Assembly (NCBI GenBank): GCA_964526295.1
Contig: CAZGKW010000002.1
Location: forward strand, 1-64,000
Source: CAZGKW01 sp964526295
GTDB lineage: Bacteria; Planctomycetota; Phycisphaerae; FEN-1346
Direction: 5' to 3'
Length of the DNA stretch: 64,000 bases
The notes under the pieces were generated by a model, which made no database searches, was not told the DNA's origin, and was given only the letters and a program-made list of their open reading frames with translations. Shown one piece after another: positions 42,392 to 50,807 of the stretch; position 1 is the stretch's first letter, and each line of letters begins with the position of its first letter. The position numbers and the translations under genes are program-made.

Positions 42392-44637
42392 AGCGACGCC
42401 ACAGGGCCGTCATACTGCTGGGGATGGTTGCCGCGGCAAGTCTCCCCCTGCGGGCCCAGGCCGCCCGCCCCGTCGAGGTGACGGTCGAAACGGTGACCCA
42501 TCCGATCCGCATCGCCCCGATGGCCGAGACGACGAACTATCCCGCCGACCCGCCCAGGTCGGTCCTGGGACCGATCCAGGAGCAACTCGACGCCCGGACT
42601 AAGGCCTTCGAGGCCGAATACGACGCCGCCCATGCGGCCGAATACGAGGCGGCCCGGGCCGCCTACGACGAGGTCCGTTCGCTGCCGAGGGACGAGCGCA
42701 AGTCGCCTCGTGCGCAGGCCCTGAGCGAGAAGTGGAACGCCTACCGGCGGGCCCGCCGCGAGGCCCTCTTCGAGGACTCCGCTTACCAGCGCCTTCGCGG
42801 CAAGCTCGACGCGGCCCGCGCTTCGGTCTATGAGACGAAGGAGGCGACCTTTCCCGTCGTGACGCTCTCGAACGGCCGGCTGGAAGTCAAGGTCGTGCCG
42901 ACGCTCGGCATGCGGGTGTGGAACGCGTTGGACCTGGGCCCCGGCGTCCGAGCCGGGGGCGATTTCGCCCGGCGTGAAGACACGCCGGGCTGCGTGTCCC
43001 TGGCGGGCAGCCCCGACCCGCGGGCCTACGAGAAGCAGGTCATCAAGGGCAACCTGGCCTGGACCGCCGGGTATGTCGAGCCGTCGTTCCCCTCGCACGA
43101 GCACGGCATGTTCACCCTCCAGCCGGCGGGGTATCGGCTCGTCCGCGGCGAGGACGGCAGTGCGACGGTCGCCATGAACATGCGCTTCGCCCACCACCAG
43201 GACCGCCGCGAGCTGGCCCGCTACGGCCGGTACTCCCAGCGGACCCTCTCGGGCTGGGTGACGCTCCGGCCCGGCGAGACCCGCTACTGCGTGACCTACC
43301 GCGTGGACAACCCGAACCCCCTGCGGCGCTCCAGCCGCCTGTGGGTCAACGTCCTGATGGAGGCGGCCCGCTACGACGGCCGGCACGTCCTCTACCCGGC
43401 GGGGTACGTTACGGGGCACGGGGCGAACGGCTTCGACGCGTTCAAGGCCCCAGGCGGCCAGGAACGGTACGTCGGCGTATCGCACTTCGCAGTCTTGCCG
43501 GACTACGGCTTCTGCGGCGTGTATTCGCCCGAGCGGGACGTGAACTGCCTCGTCTTCGGCGACCCGCAGTCAGTGCCCGGCATGAAGCTCTACACGCCGC
43601 GCGGCGAGGGCGGGTTCCTGGAGCTTTGGCGCGGGACGAACCCGGTGTTCGAGCACTCGGGCTGGTTCCTCGATCCGTATGTCCCGACACAGATGACGTT
43701 GACGTTCTGGGCCGCCCGCTGCATCGGACGGGTCGACTATGCCAACGCGGACGTCGCCATCGCCGTAGACGAGTCGAAGGGCAGGTTCGCGATGGTCTCG
43801 CCGCGCAAGGCGGAGGCCGAGGTGACCGACGGGGCGGGGAGGACCCTGGCGCGGGGTCCCGTGGGGCCGGACACCCCGCTGCGGGGGAAGGGCGCGAAGC
43901 GGCTGGTCGTCCAACTCGACGGCGAGCAGGTCGTCGACGTCGCGTTCCCGCTCGTTCATCGCGACGTCTGCCTTGCATACGCTGAGCAGGTGCGGCCACT
44001 GGGCGGCGAGCACCGCCCCGAGCTGGAGACCATCGCAGGCAACCACGGGGTGCCTTCGCCGCAGAACGCGCTGCGGCCGCTGCGGGCCATCGTGGAGGCG
44101 GGGGAGGCGGCGGACGTCGAGCGGACGATGAGTTACGCGCGATGTGCGTATCGGTTGGGGCACCTTGATCTGGTCTCGAAGGCCCTGGCCCTGCTGCCGG
44201 CGGACCACGCGGATGCCGACTACCTGCGCGGTCTTGTGGCGTGGGAGCGGGGCGAGGAGGTCGATTTCGGCCGGGCCGGGCCGGATTCGTACTACCATCG
44301 GGCGATGCTGGCCCTTCAGAAGGGGGAGCGGCGGGACGCCGTGGCCTGGCTGGAGAAGCTGATTGCCGCCCGGCCGGACGTCTATCGCCCTCGCCTCATG
44401 CAGGAGTTCCTGACGATGGATCCCGGGGATGCCCGCCGGCTCGCCGCCGGGGCCCCGGCGTCCCCCGAGGCCCAGCTCGTCCTGGAACTGCTCCACGTCC
44501 GGGGGGCACGGGAGGCGAAAGAGGCCCTTCTGAGGGGTAATCCGGCGGCCGCCGAGGGGGTCGAGGCCTTCCGCCGGGAGCTTACCGAGGGGCGGTGGGA
44601 GCACGTGCGGCGGTATGAGCTGCTCCGGCCGGAGTAA
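42388..44637 (+). CDS. Secreted DUF5107 protein with TPR-like C-terminus, second paralog
   Basis: This 749-residue exported protein has a signal at 1-26. A charged helical region with repeated YDAAHAAEYEAARAAYDE-type units lies at about 70-150. The DUF5107 domain follows at about 155-480 (VTLSNGRLEVKVVPTLGMRV in part; GYVEPSFPSHEHGMF; VTYRVDNPNPLRR). The C-terminus, from about 560, is helical and TPR-like. It resembles the preceding protein in domain order but is clearly diverged. The GTG at 42388 overlaps the stop of that gene. The two DUF5107 proteins with the preceding barrel protein form one polycistronic unit. Confidence 0.75.
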   Translation: MKRRHRAVILLGMVAAASLPLRAQAARPVEVTVETVTHPIRIAPMAETTNYPADPPRSVLGPIQEQLDARTKAFEAEYDAAHAAEYEAARAAYDEVRSLPRDERKSPRAQALSEKWNAYRRARREALFEDSAYQRLRGKLDAARASVYETKEATFPVVTLSNGRLEVKVVPTLGMRVWNALDLGPGVRAGGDFARREDTPGCVSLAGSPDPRAYEKQVIKGNLAWTAGYVEPSFPSHEHGMFTLQPAGYRLVRGEDGSATVAMNMRFAHHQDRRELARYGRYSQRTLSGWVTLRPGETRYCVTYRVDNPNPLRRSSRLWVNVLMEAARYDGRHVLYPAGYVTGHGANGFDAFKAPGGQERYVGVSHFAVLPDYGFCGVYSPERDVNCLVFGDPQSVPGMKLYTPRGEGGFLELWRGTNPVFEHSGWFLDPYVPTQMTLTFWAARCIGRVDYANADVAIAVDESKGRFAMVSPRKAEAEVTDGAGRTLARGPVGPDTPLRGKGAKRLVVQLDGEQVVDVAFPLVHRDVCLAYAEQVRPLGGEHRPELETIAGNHGVPSPQNALRPLRAIVEAGEAADVERTMSYARCAYRLGHLDLVSKALALLPADHADADYLRGLVAWERGEEVDFGRAGPDSYYHRAMLALQKGERRDAVAWLEKLIAARPDVYRPRLMQEFLTMDPGDARRLAAGAPASPEAQLVLELLHVRGAREAKEALLRGNPAAAEGVEAFRRELTEGRWEHVRRYELLRPE

Positions 44638-44682
44638 GCCGGCCGGCTGGCGAAGCCGTCGTCGCCTCCACGCGTAACCCGA

Positions 44683-44701
44683 AGCCCCCGCTCCGGGGGC
44701 T
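44683..44701 (+). terminator. Hairpin after the DUF5107 operon
   Basis: AGCCCCCG-CTC-CGGGGGCT forms an eight-base-pair stem with a triloop, 46 bases after the operon stop. There is no T-run, so it would not terminate intrinsically by itself. It might stall RNA polymerase before Rho acts. Confidence 0.35.
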
Positions 44702-44820
44702 CGAGGGCGGCTTGGGCTTGAAATGCCGCGGCGCGAGGCTACCATGAGACATTCCCGCGGGGCGGGGTGTGCCTTCAGAGGGCCGGCCCCTGCGCGACGT
44801 GGCGAGTGGAGACGCCAGAC

Positions 44821-47499
44821 GTGAAAACCGACGAAATCCGGGGCCGATTTCTCCGATTTTTCGAGAAACGGGGGCACAAAATCGTGCCTTCCGACTCGCT
44901 CATTCCGCACAACGACCCGACGCTCCTCTTCACCGGGGCCGGGATGAACCAGTTCAAGGAGCAGTTCCTGGGCCTGAAGCCCGCCGGGTTCAACCGGGCC
45001 GCAACGTGCCAGAAGTGCCTCCGAACCGGCGACATCGAGAACGTCGGCGTCACGCGGTGGCACATGACGTTCTTCGAGATGCTGGGCAACTTTTCCTTCG
45101 GCGACTACTTTAAGAGGGAATCCTGCCAGTGGGCCTGGCAGTTCATGCTGGAGGAAATGGGCCAGGACCCGGCGAACCTCCACATCACGATCTACGAGGA
45201 GGACGACGAGACCTTCGAGATCTGGAACGGCCTGGTCGGCGTGCCCGAGGAGCAGATCTGGCGGTTCGGCGAGGAGGAGAACTACTGGCCCGAGTCGGCC
45301 CCCTCCAAGGGCCCTAACGGCCCCTGCGGCCCGTGTACCGAGGTTCTCATCGACACCGAGCCCCACCGCGGCCACGAGACGACCCCGGAGAACGATTCGG
45401 CCCGCTTTGTCGAGGTGTGGAACCTGGTGCTCCAGCAGTTCGACCGGCAGGAAGGCGGCAGGATGGTGCCCCTGCCGTCGCAGAACATCGATACGGGGAT
45501 GGGCCTGGAGCGGATGGCCGCCATCATGCAGGCCGCCCCGACGAACATGGACATCGACGTGATGTGGCCCATTGTGGCGGCGGCGGCCGAGGCGGCCGGC
45601 CAGGACTACCGGCCCGGCTCGCCCGACGAGGTGGCCCGGCGCCTCCGCCGCATCGCCGAGCACGTCCGGGCCATCGCCTTCTGCATCGCTGACGGGGCCC
45701 TGCCGCAGAATTTCGGCCGGGGCTACGTGGTGCGCCGGCTCATCCGCCGGGCCGCCCTCGACGGGCGGCGGTTCGGCCTCTCCGAGCCGTTCCTCGCGAG
45801 GCTCGTGCCGGCCGTCGAGAGCACGATGGGCGATGCGTACCCGGAGCTGCGTGCCCGCCAGAAGACGATCGCGAACATCCTGGAGGCGGAGGAGTCGCGT
45901 TTCGCCGCCGCCATGAAGGAATCGTTCGGCGTCCGCCAGTTCGAGGAAGCCGTCGACCGTCTGAAGACCGAGGGCGTCGAGGCGATGCCCGCCGAGCTGG
46001 TCTTCCAGTTCTACGACACGCACGGCATCCCGCTGGAGTTTATGGAGCAGCGGTTGGGCGAGGAGGGCCTCGCGCTGGACCGTGAGGGGTTCGAGAAGGC
46101 CATGGAGGCCCGGCGCGAAGAGTCCCGGGCGGGGTCGGCCTTCGGCGAGGGGGCCATCGTCTTCAAGCGGGAGGCCCTCTCGGACCAGGCCCTCGACCGG
46201 CTGGGCCGGGAAAACCTCGACACGGCCTTCGTGGGTTACGAGACCAGCCGGGTCGAGGCCCGCGTCCACGCACTCTTCGTCGGCGACGAATGGGTCCCGG
46301 CGGCCGAGGCGGGCCAGGACGCCCAGGTCCTCCTGGACCAGACGCCGTTCTACGCCCGGGCCGGCGGGCAGGTCGGCGACACCGGCTGGCTCGTCACCGA
46401 GACGGGCGAGGCGACCGTCTCCGACACCGTGCTCGACCACGGCTACATCGTGCACCTGGCGGCCGTCAAGCACGGCCGGATCGAGCGGCGGCAGACGGTC
46501 CGGGCCGAGGTCGACGCCCCGCGTCGGCTGGCCATCGCCCGGAACCACACGGCGACACACCTCCTCCAGTGGGCCCTCCGCGAGGTGCTCGGCGAGCACG
46601 TCCACCAGGCCGGGTCGGAGGTGGCCCCGGAGCGGCTCCGGTTCGACTTCACCCATCCGACGGCCCTGGAGCGGGAGGAAGTCCGCCGCGTCGAGGACCT
46701 CGTCAACGTGAAGGTGCTCGTCGGGGCCGACGTCAAGGCCGACGTGATGCCGATCGAAGAGGCCCGCCGAAGCGGCGCGATTGCCCTGTTCGGCGAAAAA
46801 TACGGCGAAAAGGTCCGCGTCATCTCGGTGGGCGACTTCTCGAAGGAGCTGTGCGGCGGCACCCACCTGGACGCCGTCTCCCAGATCGGCCTGTTCAAGA
46901 TCGCCGGGGAGGAGTCGGTGGCGGCAGGGGTGCGGCGGATCACGGCCGTCACGGGATTGGCGGCCCTCCACCATCTGCACGAGGAGGAGCAGCGGTTGGC
47001 CGAGATCTGCCGCCTCCTCAAGACGACGCCCGACGGCGTCGTGGAGCGGATCGAGGGCCTCCAGGGCCAGGTTCGCGACCTGAGAAACGAACTGGCCAGG
47101 GCCCGCAGCCTGACGAAGCGGGGCGGCCTGGACGAGCTTCTGGCCCAGGCCCGGGACGTCGACGGCGTGAAGCTGGTTGCCGCCCGCGTGGAGGGGGCCG
47201 ACGTGGCGGCCTTGCGGCAGGCCTGCGATGCGATCCGGTCGAAGCTCGGGTCGGTCGCCGTCGTCCTCGTCAGCGCCGAGGCAGGGAAGGTCGGCGCCGT
47301 CGCCGCGGCGACGGCGGACCTCGTCGAGCGGGGCGTCCATGCGGGGAAGCTCGTGGGCGAGGTGGCCAGGCTCCTCGGCGGCGGCGGGGGCGGCCGGCCC
47401 GACATGGGACAGGCGGGCGGCAAGGACCCCGAGGCCATCCCCACGGCCCTGGAGAAGGTGCCCGACCTGCTTCGCAAGCAGCTCTCGCAGGGTGCTTGA
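44821..47499 (+). CDS. alaS: Alanyl-tRNA synthetase
   Basis: This 892-residue class II synthetase joins alanine to tRNA-Ala. The catalytic domain includes TLLFTGAGMNQFK and the GNFSFGDYFK motif. The editing domain has zinc ligands in HTATH (H576, H580) and CGGTH (C678, H682), which clear Ser-tRNA and Gly-tRNA. The C-terminal C-Ala domain ends with GGGGGGRPDMGQAGG (about 857-871). GTG at 44821 gives the usual N-terminus (MKTDEIRGRFLRFFEKRGH); GGAG lies about ten bases upstream. No obvious tRNA-Ala gene is nearby. Confidence 0.96.
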   Translation: MKTDEIRGRFLRFFEKRGHKIVPSDSLIPHNDPTLLFTGAGMNQFKEQFLGLKPAGFNRAATCQKCLRTGDIENVGVTRWHMTFFEMLGNFSFGDYFKRESCQWAWQFMLEEMGQDPANLHITIYEEDDETFEIWNGLVGVPEEQIWRFGEEENYWPESAPSKGPNGPCGPCTEVLIDTEPHRGHETTPENDSARFVEVWNLVLQQFDRQEGGRMVPLPSQNIDTGMGLERMAAIMQAAPTNMDIDVMWPIVAAAAEAAGQDYRPGSPDEVARRLRRIAEHVRAIAFCIADGALPQNFGRGYVVRRLIRRAALDGRRFGLSEPFLARLVPAVESTMGDAYPELRARQKTIANILEAEESRFAAAMKESFGVRQFEEAVDRLKTEGVEAMPAELVFQFYDTHGIPLEFMEQRLGEEGLALDREGFEKAMEARREESRAGSAFGEGAIVFKREALSDQALDRLGRENLDTAFVGYETSRVEARVHALFVGDEWVPAAEAGQDAQVLLDQTPFYARAGGQVGDTGWLVTETGEATVSDTVLDHGYIVHLAAVKHGRIERRQTVRAEVDAPRRLAIARNHTATHLLQWALREVLGEHVHQAGSEVAPERLRFDFTHPTALEREEVRRVEDLVNVKVLVGADVKADVMPIEEARRSGAIALFGEKYGEKVRVISVGDFSKELCGGTHLDAVSQIGLFKIAGEESVAAGVRRITAVTGLAALHHLHEEEQRLAEICRLLKTTPDGVVERIEGLQGQVRDLRNELARARSLTKRGGLDELLAQARDVDGVKLVAARVEGADVAALRQACDAIRSKLGSVAVVLVSAEAGKVGAVAAATADLVERGVHAGKLVGEVARLLGGGGGGRPDMGQAGGKDPEAIPTALEKVPDLLRKQLSQGA

Positions 47500-47610
47500 G
47501 TGGCAGCCCATCCTCGTTCGCCGGTCGCCTCGCGCCGCATGGGTATCGAAGGCAGGCCCCTTCAGGGCTTGACCGGGGTGGGGCCGGTGGCTAGGATTCG
47601 GGACTTTCGC

Positions 47611-47660
47611 GTCGGCCGAGCGTGCCGCGCGGCGAAGCCTGCGCGGCACGCTCGGCCGAC
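47611..47660. repeat. Perfect 20-bp inverted repeat upstream of rpmF
   Basis: Arms 47611-47630 and 47641-47660 are perfect complements over 20 bases. The 10-base loop is itself GGC-GAA-GCC plus one T, so the stem can extend to 23 pairs with a GAA turn. It lies 30 bases before the rpmF start codon, inside the leader of the rpmF-plsX-fabH genes. There is no T-run. Confidence 0.85.
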
Positions 47661-47690
47661 GGACCGCGCGAACAGCGAAAGGAGAACGGC

Positions 47691-47876
47691 ATGCCTGTCG
47701 TTCCGAAGAGGCGAACCACGAAGACCCGCAAGCGGAAGCGCCGCTCGCACCACGCGCTCTCACCCGTGCCCACGGTCCTCTGCCGCCAGTGCGGCCACCC
47801 GAACCTGCCCCACACGGTGTGCGGCAGTTGCGGCTGGTACCACGACCGGCAGGCGATGGAGGTCGAGGAGGAGTAG
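47691..47876 (+). CDS. rpmF: 50S ribosomal protein L32, zinc-ribbon form
   Basis: This is a 61-residue component of the large ribosomal subunit. It begins MPVVPKRRTTKTRKRKRRSH, the basic RNA-binding stretch, and carries four cysteines (CRQC and CGSC) spaced to bind zinc. This is the C-plus form, which retains zinc. AAAGGAG lies upstream of the ATG. It starts a cluster in which plsX follows after only four bases and fabH after that, an arrangement found in many bacteria. Confidence 0.95.
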   Translation: MPVVPKRRTTKTRKRKRRSHHALSPVPTVLCRQCGHPNLPHTVCGSCGWYHDRQAMEVEEE

Positions 47877-47880
47877 CGGC

Positions 47881-48882
47881 GTGCGCCTGGCGATCGACGC
47901 GATGGGTGGGGATTACGCCCCGAGGGAGGTCGTCCGGGGCGCCCTGGCGGCTCGCGAGGCCCTGGCCGACGACGAGCTGGTGCTCGTCGGAGACGAGCCG
48001 GCCATCCGGGCCGAGCTGGCCGAGGCGGGGGCCGAGGGGGCCGACCGGCTGCGGATCGTCCACGCCTCCGAACGGGTCGGCATGGCCGATCCGCCCGTCG
48101 AGGCCGTCCGCCGCAAGCCTGACTCCTCCATCCGCCGGGCCATGAAGCTTTTGGCCGACCGCCAGGCCGACGCCGCCATCAGCGCCGGCAACACCGGGGC
48201 GTTCGTGGCGGCGGCCCTGATGGTGGCGAAGCGCCTGCCGGGCGTTCGGCGGCCGGGCATCGGCGTCGTGTTCCCGACGTTCCACGGGCCGGTCGTGCTG
48301 ATCGACGCCGGGGCGAACGTCGACTCGCGGCCCGTCCACCTTCTCCAGTACGGCGTCATGGGAAGCATCTATGCCCGCAAGATCGTCGGCGTCGAGGCCC
48401 CCCGGGTTGGCCTCTTGTCGATCGGCGAAGAGGGCGCGAAGGGCAACGACCTTGCCCGCCAGACCCGCGACCTCCTCAACCGGTCCGGCCTGAACTTCTG
48501 CGGCAACGCCGAGGGGAGGGGCCTGTTCAACGGCCGGTTCGACGTGGTCGTCTGCGACGGGTTCGTCGGCAACGTGGTCCTGAAAACGGTCGAGGCCCTG
48601 GCCGAGAACATGTTCCAGGTGATCGGCGAGGAGTTCAAGAAGCTCAGCGTGCCCGCCGTGGCCGCCGAGCTGAAGCCCGTGCTGGCCGACCTTCGGCGGC
48701 GCCACGACGCGGCCGAATACGGCGGGGCCCTCCTGCTGGGCGTCGACGGGGTGGTGGTGATCTGTCACGGCAACTCGCAGGCCCGAGCCATCGCGAACGC
48801 CTTCCGGGCCGCCGCCACCTATGCCCGGGCCCACGCCAACCAGGAAATCGTCGAAGCGATCGCCGAACTCCGAGGAGCCTGA
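47881..48882 (+). CDS. plsX: Phosphate acyltransferase PlsX
   Basis: This 333-residue peripheral membrane enzyme transfers acyl groups from acyl-ACP to phosphate to give acyl-phosphate, the donor for the first step of phospholipid synthesis. It has the family N-terminus RLAIDAMGGDYAPREVV, then AGNTGAFVAAAL, then LLSIGEEGAKGND. The GTG start at 47881 has a purine-rich site from the end of rpmF (GAGGAGGAG). It overlaps nothing but is only four bases from rpmF and two from fabH. Confidence 0.96.
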   Translation: MRLAIDAMGGDYAPREVVRGALAAREALADDELVLVGDEPAIRAELAEAGAEGADRLRIVHASERVGMADPPVEAVRRKPDSSIRRAMKLLADRQADAAISAGNTGAFVAAALMVAKRLPGVRRPGIGVVFPTFHGPVVLIDAGANVDSRPVHLLQYGVMGSIYARKIVGVEAPRVGLLSIGEEGAKGNDLARQTRDLLNRSGLNFCGNAEGRGLFNGRFDVVVCDGFVGNVVLKTVEALAENMFQVIGEEFKKLSVPAVAAELKPVLADLRRRHDAAEYGGALLLGVDGVVVICHGNSQARAIANAFRAAATYARAHANQEIVEAIAELRGA

Positions 48883-48884
48883 CG

Positions 48885-49877
48885 GTGAGCGTCGTCCGAT
48901 CCGCCAAGATCGTCGGCACCGGTATGTACGTGCCGGAACGCGTCCTGACGAACCAGGACTTCGCCCGTATCGTCGAGACGAACGACGATTGGATCACCCA
49001 GCGGACCGGCATGAAGGAGCGACGCATCGCCGAGCACGGCCAGGCGACCAGCGATCTGGGGGTGGCGGCCGGGCGGCAGGCCCTCCAGGACGCCGGCGTC
49101 CGGTCCGAGGACGTCGACCTCGTCATCTGCGCGACCATCACGGCCGACAACACGCTCCCCGCCACCGCCTGCTGGATCCAGGACCGGCTCGGGTGCACCC
49201 GGGCCGGGGCGTACGATCTGACGGCGGCCTGCTGCGGCAACGTTTACGCCCTGGCCCAGGCACGGGCGAACGTCCTGGCGGGGCAGGCCCGCAACGTCCT
49301 GGTCATCGCCGCCGAGTGCCTGTCGAAGATCACCGACTACGCCGACCGCAGCTCGTGCGTGCTTTTCGGCGACGGGGCGGGGGCGTCGGTGGTCCAGGCC
49401 TCCGACGAGCCGGACACCGGCATCCTGTATACGACGCTCCACGCCGACGGGTCGGGCGGCGAGATGATGGTCCTGCCGGCCGGCGGCTCGCGCCGACCGC
49501 CCTCCCACGAAACGGTCGACGACCGCGGCCACTACATGGTCATCCGCGGCCGCGAGGTCTTCAAGTTCGCCGTCTACAAGATGCAGGAGCTGATCGAGGA
49601 CTGCATGCGGGCGTGCGACCTGACGGTCGAGGAGGTCCGGCTCGTCGTTCCGCACCAGGTCAACACGCGGATCATCGACGCCGCGACGAGCCGCATGGGG
49701 TTCCCGCCGGAGAAGGTCTTCCTGAACATCGCGAAGTACGGGAACACGGGCGGGGCGAGCTGTGCGATGGCCTATCACGAGGCCCGCCAGGCCGGCGAGG
49801 TCCGCCCCGGCGACGTGGTCATCCTGGTGGCCTTCGGCGGGGGCCTGACGTGGGCCGCCGCCGTCGTCAAGCACTGA
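48885..49877 (+). CDS. fabH: 3-oxoacyl-ACP synthase III (FabH)
   Basis: This 330-residue condensing enzyme starts fatty-acid chains from acetyl-CoA and malonyl-ACP. The catalytic triad is C116 (TAACCGN), H257 (VPHQVN) and N287 (YGNTGG). DWITQRTGMKERRIA is the usual signature. The GTG start is two bases after plsX, so the two are tightly coupled. Normally fabD would follow; here a DUF6883/DUF4926 pair and a structured gap lie between. Confidence 0.96.
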   Translation: MSVVRSAKIVGTGMYVPERVLTNQDFARIVETNDDWITQRTGMKERRIAEHGQATSDLGVAAGRQALQDAGVRSEDVDLVICATITADNTLPATACWIQDRLGCTRAGAYDLTAACCGNVYALAQARANVLAGQARNVLVIAAECLSKITDYADRSSCVLFGDGAGASVVQASDEPDTGILYTTLHADGSGGEMMVLPAGGSRRPPSHETVDDRGHYMVIRGREVFKFAVYKMQELIEDCMRACDLTVEEVRLVVPHQVNTRIIDAATSRMGFPPEKVFLNIAKYGNTGGASCAMAYHEARQAGEVRPGDVVILVAFGGGLTWAAAVVKH

Positions 49878-49920
49878 ACGCGTCTAATATTGTGCTGCTG
49901 TCAGGTACGGGGGGCAAGAC

Positions 49921-50268
49921 GTGAAGCTGCCCGGCTTGCCGAAAGCCGCAGTTCCACCGAGCAAGGTCACCGCGTATCTTCTTTCGCAAACACACCCGAG
50001 CGGTCAGAGAAAGGCTGTCTTCTTCAGGCGCTACGGCGTCACCGCCGAAAACTGGCAAGCGGAGGCCACGGCCCGGATCTCCCACGCTGAGACGCATGAG
50101 GTCGCGGCGATTGCTGAAACACGCTTCGGAACGAAGTAGATTATAGACGGGGCGCTTGATACCCCGTCGGCGACCAGGCCGGAGGTCCGCGCCGTATGGT
50201 TCATCGAAGAAGGCGAGACGACGCCCCGGCTGGTAACCGCCTACCCCAGGCAGGGAGCGAAGCGATGA
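49921..50268 (+). pseudogene. DUF6883-like gene interrupted by one in-frame amber codon
   Basis: From the GTG at 49921 the frame encodes MKLPGLPKAAVPPSKVTAYLL and HPSGQRKAVFFRRYGVTAENW, then RFGTK, where TAG (50137-50139) stops it at 72 residues. The same frame reads on without any further stop through IIDGALDTPS, VRAVWFIEEGE and RLVTAYPRQGAKR to TGA at 50266-50268. These downstream segments are the expected C-terminus of the family, in which a Tyr commonly occupies the amber position. A single base change in TAC or TAT would explain it. Its TGA overlaps the ATG of the DUF4926 gene (ATGA). The gene is less GC-rich than its neighbours, suggesting transfer. Readthrough or a sequencing error cannot be excluded. 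Confidence 0.8.
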
Positions 50269-50489
50269 AAGAACACGAGATCGTGGTGCTGATGGAAGAC
50301 CTGCCGGACCAGGGTCTGCGCGCCGGCGACCTTGGCACGGTAGGGCTGGTGCATGGCGACGCGGAGGGGTACGACGTGGAGTTTGTCACCCTTGCCGGTG
50401 AGACGATGGCCGTCGTCACGCTGGAGCCGCACCAGGTCAGGGTCGTCGGCCGAGACGAGATCGCCCACGCCCGCCCCGTTCCCAACTGA
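50265..50489 (+). CDS. DUF4926 domain protein, partner of the DUF6883-like gene
   Basis: This 74-residue beta-rich protein starts KEHEIVVLMEDLPDQGLRAG and contains GDLGTVGLVH and VDLEP-like LEPHQVRVV, matching the DUF4926 pattern of a short SH3/KOW-like barrel. It begins by four-base overlap (ATGA) with the end of the DUF6883-like frame. Proteins of these two families are often neighbours, which suggests a two-component unit such as a toxin and its antidote; no activity is proven. The start at 50265 is preceded by GGGAGCGA. Confidence 0.75.
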   Translation: MKEHEIVVLMEDLPDQGLRAGDLGTVGLVHGDAEGYDVEFVTLAGETMAVVTLEPHQVRVVGRDEIAHARPVPN

Positions 50490-50541
50490 GGCGCGGCCGC
50501 CTAGGGGCCCCCCGGCGTCAGCCGCTCAGTCGGTCAGTTCC

Positions 50542-50620
50542 AACCGGCGGGCGTCGCCGGTTGCACGAGCGAGGTGGGCAGTCTTGCCCACCGCGCGGTC
50601 CCCACGGCTGGGCACCGCGC
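50542..50620 (+). promoter_or_regulatory. Three consecutive hairpins upstream of fabD, candidate structured leader
   Basis: Hairpin 1: AACCGGCG with its complement around GGCGT (50542-50562). Hairpin 2: GGTGGGCA around GTCT (50573-50592). Hairpin 3: GCGCGGT with ACCGCGC (50593-50620). They are packed without gaps and are followed by an intrinsic terminator at 50694-50721 and then the fabD gene. Such an order is what a riboswitch or attenuator would have. Confidence 0.45.
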
Positions 50621-50693
50621 CACGGCCCTTGTGGATGAGGGCGAAGTTGACAAAGCAGCCCTGTTTTGCGGTGACAGCCCTCGTCCGGCGCGG

Positions 50694-50721
50694 GGCGGCC
50701 CTTTGAGGGGGCCGCCTTTTT
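50694..50721 (+). terminator. Intrinsic terminator before fabD
   Basis: GGCGGCCC pairs with GGGCCGCC around a seven-base loop, followed directly by five T (50717-50721). This is the canonical Rho-independent form. It should stop transcripts from the upstream cassette about 90 bases before the fabD start codon, so fabD needs its own promoter or readthrough. Confidence 0.8.
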
Positions 50722-50807
50722 CGTCTGGACGGACGCCGACGGGACGGTACACTGTCGCCCTGCAATCGGCCCGGGGCAGCGAACCGGGGCCGACGGGGGA
50801 CCAGCGT

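Larger units (their letters stand above)
50490..50807. other. Structured gap between DUF4926 gene and fabD
   Basis: This 318-base stretch holds the three hairpins and the terminator described separately. I found no supported protein gene in it. A perfect TTGACA (50647-50652) is present but has no acceptable -10 at the correct distance. Confidence 0.6.

Noticed and set aside
44683..44701. Hairpin treated as a full intrinsic terminator for the DUF5107 operon
   Set aside because: There is no T-run after the stem, so it is listed only as a low-confidence hairpin.
43570..48834. Very long open frame on the minus strand opposite the DUF5107, alaS and plsX genes
   Set aside because: It is antisense to recognisable genes with full motifs and has repetitive D/R/P/G content typical of shadow frames in GC-rich DNA.
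50647..50652. Perfect TTGACA considered as the fabD promoter
   Set aside because: No acceptable -10 lies 15-19 bases downstream, and the intrinsic terminator at 50694 would stop any transcript from it.
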